Below, one piece after another: positions 44,258-57,139 of a DNA stretch of 64,000 nucleotides. The notes beneath the pieces are model-generated. The model saw only the letters and a list, made by a program, of their open reading frames with translations. It made no database searches and had not been told where the DNA came from. Source of the DNA: Schizophyllum amplum. Its lineage: Eukaryota > Basidiomycota > Agaricomycetes > Agaricales > Schizophyllaceae. Position numbers and translations under genes: made by a program. Every line of letters starts with the position of its first letter. The first letter of the stretch is position 1. The stretch covers positions 62,001 through 126,000 of the forward strand of contig VDMD01000030.1 of assembly GCA_007026445.1 (NCBI GenBank), in the 5' to 3' direction.

Positions 44258-46631
44258 ATGACATCCTCCAGTGGCCTCATACCAGTCATACACAGCGCCA
44301 CTAATACCTCCTCAAACACTGATGATACCAGTCCCCAGTCCCTTATCTATCCCTATAGCCCTCTACCTCTCCCCACGACTCAGGTCCTCCCGACACGCCA
44401 CACCGTCGACTTGAACAGTATATTCGATGTCGAGAAGACTTCTGTCAATGCTCCTGGTATCATCCAGGGGCTGTTCTCGAACGATCGCTTCGCAGATTCG
44501 GCCACCCCCAACAGCATTGTATCCGCGCTTGACGACGTCCTCTACGATGTGGAGGAAGGCAAATGGCTACGCTATCCGGACTCCAGTGCTCCATTCGGTG
44601 ACGTGCAGCGGGTAGAAGAGATGGTCACGTTTCTGAACGACTTGACCCGCTGCTGTTGCGGCGCATACGCGGACGACGGCTTATCACTTCCTGCCTGCGC
44701 TCGTCAGTGGACCGTCGCCGAAAGCACCCGCATAACCTCGACCGGAGGCTCTGCATAGGTGACCGGTATCGTGCTCTCGGATGCGTATCTTGGTACTGTA
44801 GGGTGGTCTGACGTACTGTGCGACATGCAGATGGCACCCACAGATCTCATGCCCGAAGTTCTCGAACGGCTATCGATCGGGGCTGCGAACGTGTTCCAGA
44901 CCCAGTTTGACCGTCTTTTCCATGTCGGTATTGCTCTCGCCGGGAACGACTTCCAGCTGGCCTATTTCGACCGGGCCGGACGCGTGCTATCGGGCGCGTA
45001 CGACATCCATGCAATGTCTGTCCCATTTGCTCGCATCATCATGGGCCTCACAATCCTCGACAAGTCCTGTGGTGGCAAAGATTCCTCGATCGCTTCGCGG
45101 GACGGCAGACGGTTCGTGGTGGTCGACGGCGTGGAATACGAGATCGTCGAATATCTGTCAGTCACTCGCGACGTCCGGGGACGGGGAACAACCTGCTGGC
45201 GGTGTCGCCGCTCGGGAAGCGATGAGGACTTCGTGATCAAGAATATATGGGCGGCCGTAGACGGTGGCCCTTCGGAAGGCGATTTCCTCAAGAAGGCCCT
45301 CAGAATCCCGGGAATCGCTGACTTCATCGGCGAAGAGAGAGTCAAGGCACCTGATGGTCAATCGCGGACGACCTGGATTCTGCGCGCGTGCAGGCCGGCA
45401 AGTCGATCTGACCAGGAGCTGCGGCGGCTTGTCCTTCAGCCATATGCAAAGCCGCTGGAGGAATTTGCCAGTAAAGACGAGCTACTCAATGTCTTTCGCG
45501 ACGCGATCGAAGGTCAGGGTTTCGTTTATGTGCATTGCGCTTTCAGCGTTCTAACAGTGATTCAGCGCACGGCGATCTTTACGAGCGCGAAGATATTTTG
45601 CACTGCGACATCAGCGACAACAACATCATGATTCGTGAGCAACCGGGCTCGAAGCTGAGGCGAGGCGTACTCATCGACCTCGACTGCGCTATCAAGGTCT
45701 CAGGCAAGCCTAAGCAAGGCTTTGCACGGCGTAGAACGGTGCACTGACTCCCCATCGTCCGATTGACCACTAACTAACGAGACTGCGATATCAGGGCACG
45801 GTACCCTTCATGGCGTGCGACGTTCTCTGGAATTGCGTTCGGCGAGGACCATGGCACGACCTCGAGTCGTTCCTCTACGTCCTGATGGTCATATGCGCCA
45901 GCCACTCCGGCCCCTGCAATACACCACGCAAGGATTTCGACATCTCTAACTCCCCACTGGGCTCATGGTACGAAGGAGACGCGAGTCACAAGTCGAGGAC
46001 CATGCGCAGGTTCAGCAATGACGAATTCCTCGTCTTCGTAGACAGTGTATTCGACCCTTACTTCGACGACCTCAAGGACCTCGTGTGCGATCTGCGAACC
46101 GTCATCTGGCACACCTGGGACGATGAACTTGACGAACGTCAGCGCGCGTGCCATGCGGACGTGCTCTCCGTCTTTGACCGCCATATTTGGGCGAGACAGC
46201 CAAACCCCGTCATCTCTCCGAGTATGCATGCAAAGAGCTTGTTTGCCTCGAGGAATACCAGCTTGCCTTCATTGAAGAGCGCTGACCCGTCCCTTGTCGA
46301 TGAGGACAAGGATGTGGGACGTCGCAGAAGGAAGAGGCGAGCTGTCCGTCCGCTGCCGGTCAATGCTATGCCCCAACCACCTGTGCACGCTATGCCACGA
46401 CCGTGCGCGGACACATTGCCACGACCATCATCGTCGTCCTCGTCCTCGTCGCAACCCAGCTTCGAATGCACGCAAGTCGAACAACACCCTTCATCCAAGG
46501 AGACGAATTCCCTCAAGACAGCGAAGGACGCGAGCGGCGAGTGCTCGCTTGAAAGGAATCCCGGCGACACTCATATGACGGGACATGCGACCCGCCCTGC
46601 GAAGCGGCGGAAGACGAGCATCATGGACTGA
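44258..46631 (+). pseudogene. FunK1 kinase with a single premature TAG
   Basis: Exons 44258-45512, 45566-45738 and 45795-46631 are in phase (755 codons). One internal stop, TAG at 44756-44758 (codon 167), sits where the paralogue at 55951 has CAG in otherwise matching context (SAQVTGIVLSDA). Everything else is open: WSDVLCDMQM, GAANVFQTQFDRLFHVG, CWRCR, FVIKNIW, LHCDISDNN (D433), VLIDLD, PFMACDVL, HDLESFLYVL, a poly-Ser stretch and a basic end (PAKRRKTSIMD). It is a young nonsense pseudogene, or a gene read through, or a sequencing error. The donor of intron 1 is the less common GTCAGG. Confidence 0.85.
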
Positions 46632-49600
46632 GCGACCAAATGTACGAGATGCGCGTGAGGCCTCCGATGGTAGCGTCTGGCAATGATCAGGAAGAGCAGA
46701 ACGCAGTCACTCACCGAAGGCGGGCGTGCACGTACACGGCCCGACGCGTGTCCAAGAGATAGACAGTGGTAGGAGAGGTACTTGAAAATCTGCCACATCC
46801 TAGAGACGTGGCAGAATAGACAATCGTATGACTTGAGGACGTTGAAGGACAATGGGAAATGGATGACATTCCTATACGACAATACATGGGTTGTGTAGAA
46901 TATCTCGACGCCTATCCCAGTCTTTGAGACGCCAGAGCGCGAGTCGGAGACCTAAAGTTACAGTCTCAGAATACCACGTTGCAAGACGGGGGAATACGAC
47001 TCCCATTCTTGTCATTGCTGGCCGTCGTTTCTCTCCGCCAGCCGCACACCTCGGATTCACCGCCTTCTTCGTCGTCAGACCTGCCGAGGCTCCGCAATCA
47101 TCAGCGCGTATGCGACGTGCAATATGTTGAGGAGCCCGTGCCGCTCAATTCGCTCGCCATAGCCCGTTGTTCGCGGACCTTCAGTCGTTCCTGGTTGACG
47201 CGCAAGGCGGAGACGGTGTTCGTGCAGCCCTTGGGCGATTCCGGTCAGTGCAGTCAGAGGAGGCATGTGTGAGTCGACGAGCGAGGGTTGTACACAGCAT
47301 TGAGGATACGCTACGGACGGCTTCTCGTCAGGTTCTGTCAGGGAGTAGGAGTAGTCAGCTTCAGAGAATCAAGCGTGACGTACGTACGCTTCGCAAGTAA
47401 GATGCTGAGGCGCAGGTCGGAACTGCCGAAGAGGAGCACCCCCGTTGTGGTTAGGACTTGAAGATTGAGAACCTAAGCCTACGCCAATAAGTATCTGAAG
47501 CGAAGTCCGCAGGTGAATGAGACGCACCATGGTACCCAATGACTCGATGATATACTTGACGAGAGCAGAACAGAACCAGAGCGTGTCGCCACACGCGGAT
47601 GGCGAGCCAAGTCAGGATGACGCGCTCGAGTGCGCGAGGCTCGCTATAGAACAAAGCGTCAGTAAGGACCTCTCCCACAGTGCCACGGATGACGCACATT
47701 TCGAGGTGCCCCGCTCGTTGCGTACAGTCCCCGCAAGCAGCTGCAGCTGCTTATGCTGCGTCACGTATCCAGATGATCGGATTCAGTTCATGGGAACACC
47801 GATGGAGAGGGACACCGTGCGCTTGTGAAGGGATTGGGAGGTTACGCTGACGATGAGTAGCAAGCGCTCAGCGAAGGATGCCGATGAGCATTGAGCGATG
47901 GCGGAGCCTGGAGGACAAGAGGTGGTGATCCGCGCATCAACATTTGTTTTGTTCCCACGCCTGCTTGACGCCTGCTTACTTGTGGTTTTTACATTGTTTT
48001 CTCTCTAATCGTACAGACCCTGGATATCCCCTGATCTATAAGGCTACTCAAAGGCTTCGCCTCTGAATCATCCAGTGCAGACTGCCGTCTGCGAGACGTC
48101 GCGCGCACTCCGACCCCCACTGGCTGTGACGCGGCGCACGGTGCACCCCGACTAGAACGCCTGCTCTACCACCACTGATATGCGCCGTCGCCTCATCATC
48201 ATACAGACATTCCAGGTTGTTCCAGAATAGAGTTCCGTCTTCCGTACAGGAACCTCAAGGCCCAGAGTTCCTTTGCTCATTCGCAAGCCTACCACCGCCG
48301 ATGCACTCTGTCCATCAGTGGTGATGTATGCGCCAGCTCAGCGTAGGTCATGTGCTCCATCGAAGAGGCCGAGGCTTCTTATATACTTTCGTAGGACAAA
48401 GATATGTGCTCCGCACCACGGTCACTGTCCCCTTCGCGAATGCGACATCTCCTGAGTCTGCCAGTGTCGCTCCTCCGTCTCCTTCAGGTACGTTTATGTC
48501 CATCTCCCGCCGCGCTTACTTCAGTCTTCTACTTTTATTCCATCTCTAACCCGTCTTTCACTGACATCACGCCGTAAAGGTCGACTCATCCACCGTCGGA
48601 ATTGACCTGTCCATCTGCGACTCGTACTTCTGTGACATCGGCTTGGTCATCTGAGGTGCAGCTCGTCGGCAAGCTCAGAGTTGGCTCAGAGACAACTCCA
48701 GTCTCGACTATGCGGATACGAACGCAATCGTCGCGCTCGTCAGATCTGCTGCCAGGATGCGGAAGCATAGCACAAGACCATAGTCGACGTGCACTCCAGC
48801 ACGTTCGTCTCCGCCGCGTGACGTACATGGACGTTTGTCTCCCGGATGTGGTCATGCTGGTCAGCAAGCAGGCCTGACCGGGGGATTGCGACGCTGAGCG
48901 CGGCGCCGCTTATGGCGTCGTCGCCGTGCTGTACGGTCAGCACGGTACGCACGAGGCGCAGCAGCGCGACAGATATCATGTCGTGAGTTTGGTCTTTATT
49001 GTCGAGTTAGGTGTCAATCTGACTGCGGATGAAGCGACGGACTCTGCAGAGCGCGGCGGAGCGGGCCGTAGAGTTAGGACAGTCGTAAGGAGGGCGGGCA
49101 ATGGACCAGCAGGGCCCGGCGACGGAGCAGATGCACCGTCCAAGCAGAACCGCAGCCCAGAGGTCGGCGAAATGCTATATTTCACCTTCGATTGGCTTGC
49201 CGCTCCGCACGTACTGCTCAGCCGCCAATACATGACTGCCCTCCGCCAATTTGCGCTCACCCCTTCTTCAATAATTCCTAGTCTCTCCACCATCACACGC
49301 TCACCCGAATACCTGGAGCTCCAGATCAGGGTGCGTGTTACATATGATATCGCGTCGAGGAACTCAGGCGACTGCATCGCAGATCGGTCGCGGACCATGC
49401 ATTGTTTGTGAGGCCGATACCGAGTGCGGGACAGCAATCATGTACCGCTACCACGGCTTTGAACTCATGTGTGGCAGCGCTATTGCCTGCCGGAGGGGTT
49501 CACATAGTACACAATGCGGTATCAGACTGTGAGTCGTCATTTGTGACTTGTCGTGTCGCTCGTTGTCTCATGAATCACCGCAGACGTGCCTGTATTCAGT

Positions 49601-49701
49601 CTGTATATAATGCAACGTCTTCGGCGTGCTCAAGACTGCTAGCCATCCATTATTCAGGGACGCGCTGCCAGGGCACCGCGCTGGTTGATTGCCATTGTTG
49701 T
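46632..49701. other. About 3 kb without a recognisable gene
   Basis: Some frames look better than random (for example 47167-47400 with FADLQSFLVDAQGGDGVR; 48670-48770, in one frame SSLDYADTNAIVALVRSA; 49150-49330 with IPSLSTITRSPEYLELQIR). They do not join into a gene that I can name. They may be pieces of decayed host genes like the Ubc6 and thymidylate kinase fragments elsewhere. No FunK1 motif was found. Confidence 0.35.
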
Positions 49702-49734
49702 CACGTGATTGCGTGTTTGTGAACCTACCACGTG
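49702..49734 (+). promoter_or_regulatory. Paired CACGTG palindromes
   Basis: TCACGTGA at 49701-49708 and CACGTG at 49729-49734, about 140-170 bp before the likely kinase start. A pyrimidine-rich CACCATCCTCTCC stretch follows at about 49800, a weak version of the CCACCATC element. Confidence 0.4.
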
Positions 49735-49873
49735 ACACGAGCGAACAAAACGACTTGTTTTGTGATCAAAGCGAGCGTCGATCGCTTGTCTTTCGACGCT
49801 CACCATCCTCTCCTCCTCATCCCATACTCCGATTTGCAAGCTTGGAGATGGGCGATACGACGGTGCGTTGGCT

Positions 49874-52471
49874 ATGCAGTTCTGTTCGGACTCAGTGGCT
49901 CATGTCTATCAGCCAAAGCGAGATCGGGGCGTGCCACAGGAACGGCCCCGACCTTTTCATATCTTACCCTCAGTGGTGGCAACTCCGCGCAAAAGCAAGA
50001 CCTCGTCACAGTCTGTTTCGGTCTTCATGGCGTCCGAGGCCCCGGGCAACCCAATGAACGCGCACGTTCTGCGCCAGCACGAGCATATGGACAAGGTCAT
50101 AGCCCAGGAACTCGATCAAGCCACCTTCACGGACGTCAATGGCCTGGCTGAACTGCTATTCCCCGACGATGCGTTCCCAGTTCCACTGCCCGAGCTCTTC
50201 GCCAGCATGATCACGGGCGACTCTCCGCTGTACGACGTGACGACGAAGGAGTGGCGCACGTGCCCGACCTTGACTCAGTCTGATCTTGAGCACCCTGTCT
50301 GCAACTTTCTCCAGGAACTCTCTACACATGCAAGATCGATCTGCGATGCACGTCTACCGACAGACAAGCCCAAGCCAGAAGTGCGGAAGTGGTCGGCCGA
50401 CTTCTGCACTGTCACGTTTCCTGAAGGCTATCTCGAGCGGAAACCGGATATTCTGGGACTTGTTCTTGCGCTGCAGATATCTTGGCAGAACGCTCGCTAC
50501 GACGTGCAGCACAAGGCCAGCGCGAAAGTGGAAAAGGACGTCGCGATGCAGCTTCACGACGGTGCCCTCAACAGCCTATCAGCTCAGGATGATCGTCTCT
50601 TCCACGTAGGCCTAGGTCTCGCTGGCACGAAGTTCTTCATCAACTACTACGACCGCTCTGGATGCCTGCGCTCACCGCTCGCGGACGTCCACAAGGACCC
50701 GATGCTCTTCCTACGTGTGATTCTTGGACTGGTTCTTCTAGACAAGTCGTACCTTGGCTACGATCCCAGAGTCACCCTACGCGAGGACGGGACACGTGTG
50801 GTGATCGTCGCCGGCCAAGAGTACAGGATCCTTCGCAGAATCAACAACGACCCCGGGATTTGCGGCCTCGGCACAGTTTGCTGGCGATGCATACGGCTGT
50901 CCGACAACGTGCCAGTCGTGATCAAGAGTTCGTGGGCCGATAGAAGCCGCACGGTCACGGAGGACATGATTTTGCAGCGAGCGGCAGATTGCGAAGTCAC
51001 CGGAGTGCCTACAGTCATCGCGTACGAGGTCGTTGACAATGTGCACGATGGGGATCAATTCTCGACAGAACATATTCGAGAATGCCTGCTCGACAAGAAG
51101 CACTTGGAAAATTTCGAGGTGCGCGACCTTGTGCGCCTTGTCATGCCCGAATATGGTGTTGGGATTCAGGAATTCTCGTCCAAAATCGAATTGCTCACTG
51201 CGTTAGTCGACTGCATCAAGAGTGAGTTTCCGTCATCCATAATTCGCCAACATACTCATGTTCTGCACAGCGCACGAGAAATTACACGATGATGCGGGCA
51301 TCCTTCATTCTGACATTCACGATGGCAATATTCTGCTTCGTGTAGATCCCTCCGCCCCAGGCCTGCGCCGCGGCCTTTTGATCGATCTTAATTACGCCTT
51401 GGATCTCGACACGGTGCGCACAAGATCGGCCGTCGGCTGGAAGACTGTACGTGTTCGCATCGAAGTCAAGATACATGTAGCTGACTTCATCGCCTGTTCC
51501 AGTGCCGGACTCCTTTTGTGGCCTGGGAGCTTCTTACTGGCGGCGACTGTGTCGCACCGAAGGCTCACCACGATCTCCAGTCATTCCTCTATCTTCTTTT
51601 CCTGATCTGCTGCTGTTATGGAGGACCTCGCGGCAAACTGCGAACTGACAAGTACGACCTCATGAAATCGACTCTCAGCGGTTGGATGATGAGCGACAAA
51701 GTTCAAGCGGGCGCAAACAAGCAAAATGCTGTCTCTCTTCAGCCGCCAGACTGCGATAGATTTGGCAATCTGATCGAAGCGAACTTCCATCCGTACTTCA
51801 ATGATCTGAAGACTCTCGTATGGGAACTTCGCCAAGTCATCATGTGTCAGGAGCCATACCCCACTCACAAGAAAGTCATAGACGTGTTCGAGCGGCATCT
51901 CCCCACAATTCGTCAAAAGGAAGGACTGGACGATTTTGGGCCATCTACCAATGTGGTGCCCAAGCTCAAGCAGCCCGTCTTCCGGGTCGATGTCCCCGAA
52001 GACACAGAGCTTGAACCTTCGGATGAGATGCCTGTCTCGGCGTCTTCGGAGGCGTCTGCCGAACGTAACGGTCAGTTGTATGGCCAATCTTTGCGATTGT
52101 GTGCACTAACGCATCGAAGCGGCAACGACCACAGGTCAATCGGTCAGCAACGCACGACGATCGGGAAAGTCGTTGAAGCGTGCAGCTGACATGGAACAAG
52201 CGCCCTGCCCCGGGTGCAATCAAGTGGCTCTCCGAGGATGGGATGTTGTTAAGTGCACTGATAAACGGTGCTCAACGCAATTGGTCAGTATCTGGACATA
52301 CACTGGCACAGAACATGATCGCTTATTCTCCACGCCTAGTTTCACCTGGACTGTGTACGGAACGAGTTCAACGAGTCGATGCGCTGGACTTGGGTTTGCT
52401 CTGCATGCAAGAAACTGCCACCGACTCAGAGAAGGAGGAAGGCATCCAGTGATAACGCAACCACATCCTAG
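49874..52471 (+). CDS. FunK1 protein kinase with C-terminal PHD finger (intact)
   Basis: Exons 49874-51221, 51271-51446, 51503-52070, 52120-52283 and 52340-52471 give 795 residues in phase. The start is uncertain: ATG 49874 keeps the TPRKSK region that aligns with the N-terminus of the 10382 gene, while ATG 50027 is the alternative. N-terminal domain: RKPDILG ... RYDVQHK, QLHDGA, QDDRLFHVG. Kinase: CWRC, VVIKSSW, LHSDIHDGN (D464, N469; His replaces the usual Ser), LLIDLN, HDLQSFLYLL (Gln instead of Glu). PHD finger: CPGC, C-x4-C, FHLDC, W-V-C-x2-C, then a basic tail. Its first Cys pair is C-x2-C, unlike the C-x-C of the other three. Confidence 0.86.
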
Positions 52472-52721
52472 ATACCTATCTACTGCCTGACTGGTCACAC
52501 TGTGCTGCGTGGGCAACAAGGTCGAATTGGAAGCGGCGCGCGGCGCTACGGTACAGATCACCGACGATGTGCGGAATGCCATGCTACTCACTTATGTAGA
52601 AAGTTATACATATGCGCTTTGACTCACTCCTATTTCGAACTACTTAGATGTAATCACCCAGGCATCAGGAGTCGTATTGCAAGACAGAACGCGTGCGGCG
52701 TGCGCCGGGCATAGCATCAGG

Positions 52722-52805
52722 TCACGTGGTCGTGACACTCCGTTTACAGCAGTGCGATTACTCGTGACGCAATCACAACCACGCTTTGATCCCAACCATC
52801 ATCGC
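52722..52805 (+). promoter_or_regulatory. CACGTG plus CCAACCATCATCGC module
   Basis: CACGTG (52722-52727) and CCAACCATCATCGC (52792-52805) lie about 235 and 150 bp upstream of the kinase start. Confidence 0.45.
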
Positions 52806-52956
52806 ACCGCGAGTCTTGACCGCTCGCTGTTGCTTTTCCTGTCCTGCCCAACCCATTTTATCTCACTGAGAACTCCGTAGAAAGCCACAATCCGGCTTTA
52901 TCTTATCGTGAGTGGCCTCCGTGACTTCTCTAGCTTGACTCTGCGCGAGTGGCCAG

Positions 52957-55286
52957 ATGATTCTCGAGTTCAATCTAACAAAGCTCACAGCTATGATGCC
53001 ACTCGCGGATTCCGATTGTCAACAGCGCGACCAGCCGACTCCACCGCGGGAAGAGCAGCCACTGCCTTGCGCAAAGTCTTACCCCTCCATAAACCTGCCC
53101 GAGCGCCACGCGCCATATACTCTTACATCGCAGACCGACGACATCATACCCTCTGGGAAGTTTGCCACGACTGATTGCCGCTCCATCATCTCCGGTGCGC
53201 TCTTCCCCGACGCCGCCTTCGCCACCGATCCTGTCACTGCGATATGCGCCCTCCAAGACATCGTCTACAGTTTCGAGGAACGCAAATGGCTCCTGCACTA
53301 TCCATATCTCACTTCAACGACGGACAAGAGGGAAAGGCCCATGACCACATTTCTGAATCGTTTCACTCGTCGCTGCTGGCTTGGCTACAAGGCGATGAAG
53401 CAGCCACTTCCCGACACACCACGCCAGTGGATCGTCACCGAGAGCGCACGTGTTCTTGCTGACGGAAACGTCGGCCAAGCTCTGGGAATAGCTCTTGTAG
53501 ACGCTGGTGTCGATGTTCAGTGGTGCAACATCCTCTGTGACGTCCAGATGGTACCGTCCGCGGAACTCTTACCGGAGGCGATCGAACGACTGTCTGCTGG
53601 CGCTGCGAACGTATTCGCTACGCAAGAGGATCGTCTATTTCACATCGGCCTAGCCATCGCAGGTGATACCTTTCAGCTGGCATCGTTCGATCGCGCTGGA
53701 CGGGTCCTGTCTGGGTCATACGACATACATGAGCATGCATTCATATTTGCTCGTATCATCATGGGCATGACGGTCCTCGACAAGTCGTTCGGCGGAAAGG
53801 ACACCTCGATCGTATCACGCGATGGCGTACGTTTTGTGTCTGTCGGCGGGGTCGAGTACGAGATCCAGGAGACCTTATCGATTAGCAACGACATCTGCGG
53901 GCGGGGCACCATCTGCTGGCGATGTCGCCGGCCCGGCAGCGATGAAGACTTCGTGATCAAGAACATATGGGCTAATCAGCGCCGACATGGGTTCGATACG
54001 GAAGGAGATCTCCTTCGCATGGCGAGGAATCATGACGGAGTCGCGCGACTTGTTTGCGAGGAGACAGTCCTGCAATCAGACGGTCGGGTGACGACGACGA
54101 TGTCGCTGCACGAGGGCTTGATGCGCCTCGGAGGTATCGGCGGACTGCCTCAGCTGGAGCTGCGCCGCCTGGTCCTACAGTCGTACGCACGGCCACTCGA
54201 AGAGTTCTCGTCCAAAGACGAACTTCTGCAGAGCCTGCGCGATGGCATTGCCGGTAAGTTTTTAATCATGGCGAAAAACCAAGTAATTAAGCGGTTCCCT
54301 AGCGCATTCTTACCTCTACAACGTATGCGACGTCCTACACTGCGACATCAGTGACAACAACGTTATGATTCACGCCAAGACGCGCCGAGGGCTGCTCATT
54401 GACCTCGACTGCGCGGTCAAGGTGGAAGGGTACCGGTGGCCCAAGTTGGCCATGAACCGTAGCGGAATGGTGAGCTTCTGCGCGATGTTCGCGGGCTAGA
54501 TGAACTCACCGCTATCTGAATTTCCAGGGAACTCTGCCTTTCGTTGCGTGCGATATTCTCAATACGTTCAGCGAGCCGCAAGCGCCCTGGCACGACCTCG
54601 AATCTTTCCTACATGTCCTCATGTACGTATGCGCGAACTACTCTGGCCCCTTCAACACGCCGCGCGAGCATTTCGACATCTATGATTCGCCCATGGACGC
54701 TTGGATGACGGGGGACGCGCGGCGCAAGGCCAGGGTGATGTACACATTCGACGACGACGAGTTTCGCGGGTTTTTGGACAGCGTCTTCGACCCGTACTTC
54801 GACGACCTGAAGGCCCTCGTTCACGATCTGAGAACGGCCCTCTTCCGGCTGCGGGACTCGGAGGGAAAGCGCGACAAGCCCGACCACGACATGATCTTGG
54901 AGATCTTCGATCGCCACATCGAGACTCGACGATCCGCGCTCAACTGCGCAACTGCTACCGAACGCGCGCGTGCCGAACCTAGCGCAGACCGGGAGGCGGT
55001 TGATGAGAGCGACGAGAAGAAGCCGCCCAATTGTCACGCCCCGGCGTCTTCGACCGACGGTCCCAACGTCATACCATCATCGCCGCAACCACGAGAGCGA
55101 GCTTGGTCGTCTGGATCGCAGAAAAGCGACGGCTCGGAACGGACCCTGGTTCCGTCGAGGCATCCGTCTGAGGAGGCTGAGGGGTCGAAGAAGGCCATGG
55201 AGGTGACGCTGCCTCGAAAGCGGAAGCGCACGGCGGATGAGGAGCAGCCGAGTCGCTCTGCGAAGCGGGGGAAGGTGGTCGACTAG
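52957..55286 (+). CDS. FunK1 protein kinase, nuclear-tail type (intact)
   Basis: Exons 52957-54253, 54303-54469 and 54528-55286 give 740 residues in phase. Blocks: YPSINLPERHAPYTL, WCNILCDVQMV, GAANVFATQEDRLFHIG, SFDRAGRVL, CWRCR, FVIKNIW (ATP lysine), LHCDISDNN (D447), LLIDLD, PFVACDIL, HDLESFLHVLM. The acidic tail has two basic clusters (PRKRKR, AKRGKVVD). The loop between LIDLD and exon 3 is shorter than in relatives. An alternative start is Met 13 or 14 (52993/52996). Transcribed in the same direction as its neighbour at 49874. Confidence 0.87.
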
Positions 55287-55795
55287 ACGCGCGCGAGAAA
55301 TTCAGTCGACGAGACGAGGACAGAAGCCATGGTGCAGAGGAATCCGCAAGCTGTGCATTCGCCGGCACATGCGCTCCGAGACGGCGCAATTCTTTAGCAT
55401 GCCGCCGCCGCCGCCGCCTCGGTTGCGCAAACATTCGCTGAACACGTCGGGTCCACGCCGCACCACGCGTCCGAGAGGAGGGAGGGTGGAACGGTAACAA
55501 GAGCTTTCCTCGCAGAACTTGCGCGGAAAGTGACCTGCCCAAGGGTTGTAGCAACCGCAACGACTTCGATGGAGGGTTTGCTGTGGCGTGCGGGTCTCGG
55601 TCCGGTGTATAATACCTGTGTATCTGTAGTTCAGTATCAACTCATACGAAGTACTAGGGTCGTGTTAAGTAGCGTTTTTTCGGGAACAGTAGTCGGTCGT
55701 GGGTCGGTGTAGGTCCCGCGTCACGAGTTGCGTGACATCAACTGTAAATTCTGCGTGTAGGTGACGGTGACAGACTCAGACACGGCCTTGGTAAC
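55287..55795. other. Intergenic, no gene seen
   Basis: 3' flank of the preceding kinase plus the promoter of the next one. A short CCG trinucleotide run lies at about 55402-55417. No coding motif is visible. Confidence 0.4.
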
Positions 55796-55811
55796 GACCG
55801 CCATCTTCATC
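55796..55811 (+). promoter_or_regulatory. GACCGCCATCTTCATC element
   Basis: A copy of the CCACCATCATC-like element 140 bp upstream of the truncated kinase. Upstream only CACGAG is found in place of CACGTG. Confidence 0.35.
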
Positions 55812-55950
55812 ACAGCCACTCCTACTCGTCTTTATCGACGTTAGCCTGCTTCTTGCCTTGACCTCACGCATACGAGTTCAGAGCAGCCTCCTTGACCATC
55901 AACTTTCAAAAAGTCTTCGATATTTTCGGACCTTTGATATCTTCGTCAGT

Positions 55951-56559
55951 ATGGACTCTCGCAGAGACAACTGCCGCAATCTCATACCTGTCATACACCA
56001 CTCCCAAGGCGACTCTTCGAGTACAGCTCGTATCAATCTCCAGTCTCATGTCTACCCTTATAGCCCATTACCGCTTCCCATCACTCAAATCCTCCCAACA
56101 CGCCGCACCGTCGACAAGAATAGCGTCCTCAACATTGAGCATACATCTGTCAAGGCTTCAGGTATCATTCAGGGCCTCTACTCGAACGATCGCTTTGCCG
56201 CCGCGTCCACACCCAACAGCATCGTTGCTGCGCTTAACAAGGTCCTCTACGACGTGAAGAATGGTGTATGGCTGCGATATCCAGACCCATCTGCCTCGTC
56301 TAGCGGGGCACAGAGGGCTGGCGTCATGACCAAATTTTTGAATGACTTCACTCGCTGCTGTTGGGGCGCATACGCGGACAAGGGTCTACCACTTCCTGCC
56401 TGCGCTCGCCAGTGGACCGTCGCCGAAAGCACCCGCATAACCTCGACCGGAGACTCTGCGCAGGTGACCGGTATCGTCCTCTCGGATGCGCATCTGGGTT
56501 CCGTGCAGTGGTCGGATGTACTGTGCGACATGCAGATGGCGCCCACAGCAGACCTGTGA
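55951..56559 (+). pseudogene. FunK1 kinase truncated by an LTR insertion
   Basis: Starts with MDSRRDNCRNLIPVIHHSQ and runs open through YPYSPLPLPITQILPT, ARQWTVAEST, SAQVTGIVLSDA and WSDVLCDMQMAPT. It is a very close relative of the gene at 44258. After the codons matching APT the similarity stops at about 56550, and the frame ends at a TGA (56557-56559) formed by the first bases of the LTR. All kinase exons are missing from the window. Only the first third of the protein could be made. Confidence 0.85.
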
Positions 56560-57139
56560 TGCGGGCGGGATAGTCCGCGGTCGGGACTTAACGTAGTAAG
56601 GCCAGACGGGACTTCTCACCGAGCCGGTCGCGGTCCTATGGAGGACGCGCCCGTCTACGAGGTGATCAGCCCGAGGCGCGTGTCGCGCCGACCTAGCGGG
56701 CGAGAGCCACGACGCCGGAGGCGCTGGTCTACGATCGCCCGTAGGTACCCGGCTCGCGTTGGCGAGACGTGGAGCCGAGGGTAAAGGGAACAATCCTGGC
56801 CTATGGCGCGCATTGCGGCGCGCCGAGGCGGGATCGTAGGCTGAGGTGAGCCCGGGTACGCGCTGGAAGCGCGGAACCGGGCTATCGCTGATATGAGCCC
56901 TTGCCAGCGGCGGGAGGCCACGGCAAGGGCTGTCGCGGATATGAGCCCGCGCCAGCGGCGGTGAGCCACGGCGAGGGCGACGGAGACGAGACGGGACCAG
57001 AACGAGACGATGGAAGAGTAAAGCAAGTAATTGATTGTTCGTAAATACAGGCAAACAGTAATGTAGTATTGTAGTCTCGGGCCGGCGCTCCGGCCTCAGC
57101 CATGTCCGTGAATAGTACCATACCACAACGCCCCCCACA
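56555..57139 (+). mobile_element. LTR retrotransposon long terminal repeat (solo or 5')
   Basis: A 585-bp block begins TGTGATGCGGG and ends CCCCCCACA, i.e. TGTG...CACA ends. It is followed at once by TGGCAGAGG, which would fit a primer-binding site. It contains a 48-bp tandem duplication and an AT-rich stretch near 57020-57070. No gag, protease, reverse transcriptase or integrase motif follows in the remaining 6.9 kb, so this is a solo LTR or the end of a deleted element. No second copy was noticed in the window. Confidence 0.55.
56881..56976 (+). repeat. 48-bp tandem duplication inside the LTR
   Basis: 56881-56928 and 56929-56976 match at most positions (shared GATATGAGCCC, GCCAGCGGCGG, GCCACGGC). 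Such duplications are common in LTR enhancer regions. Confidence 0.75.
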
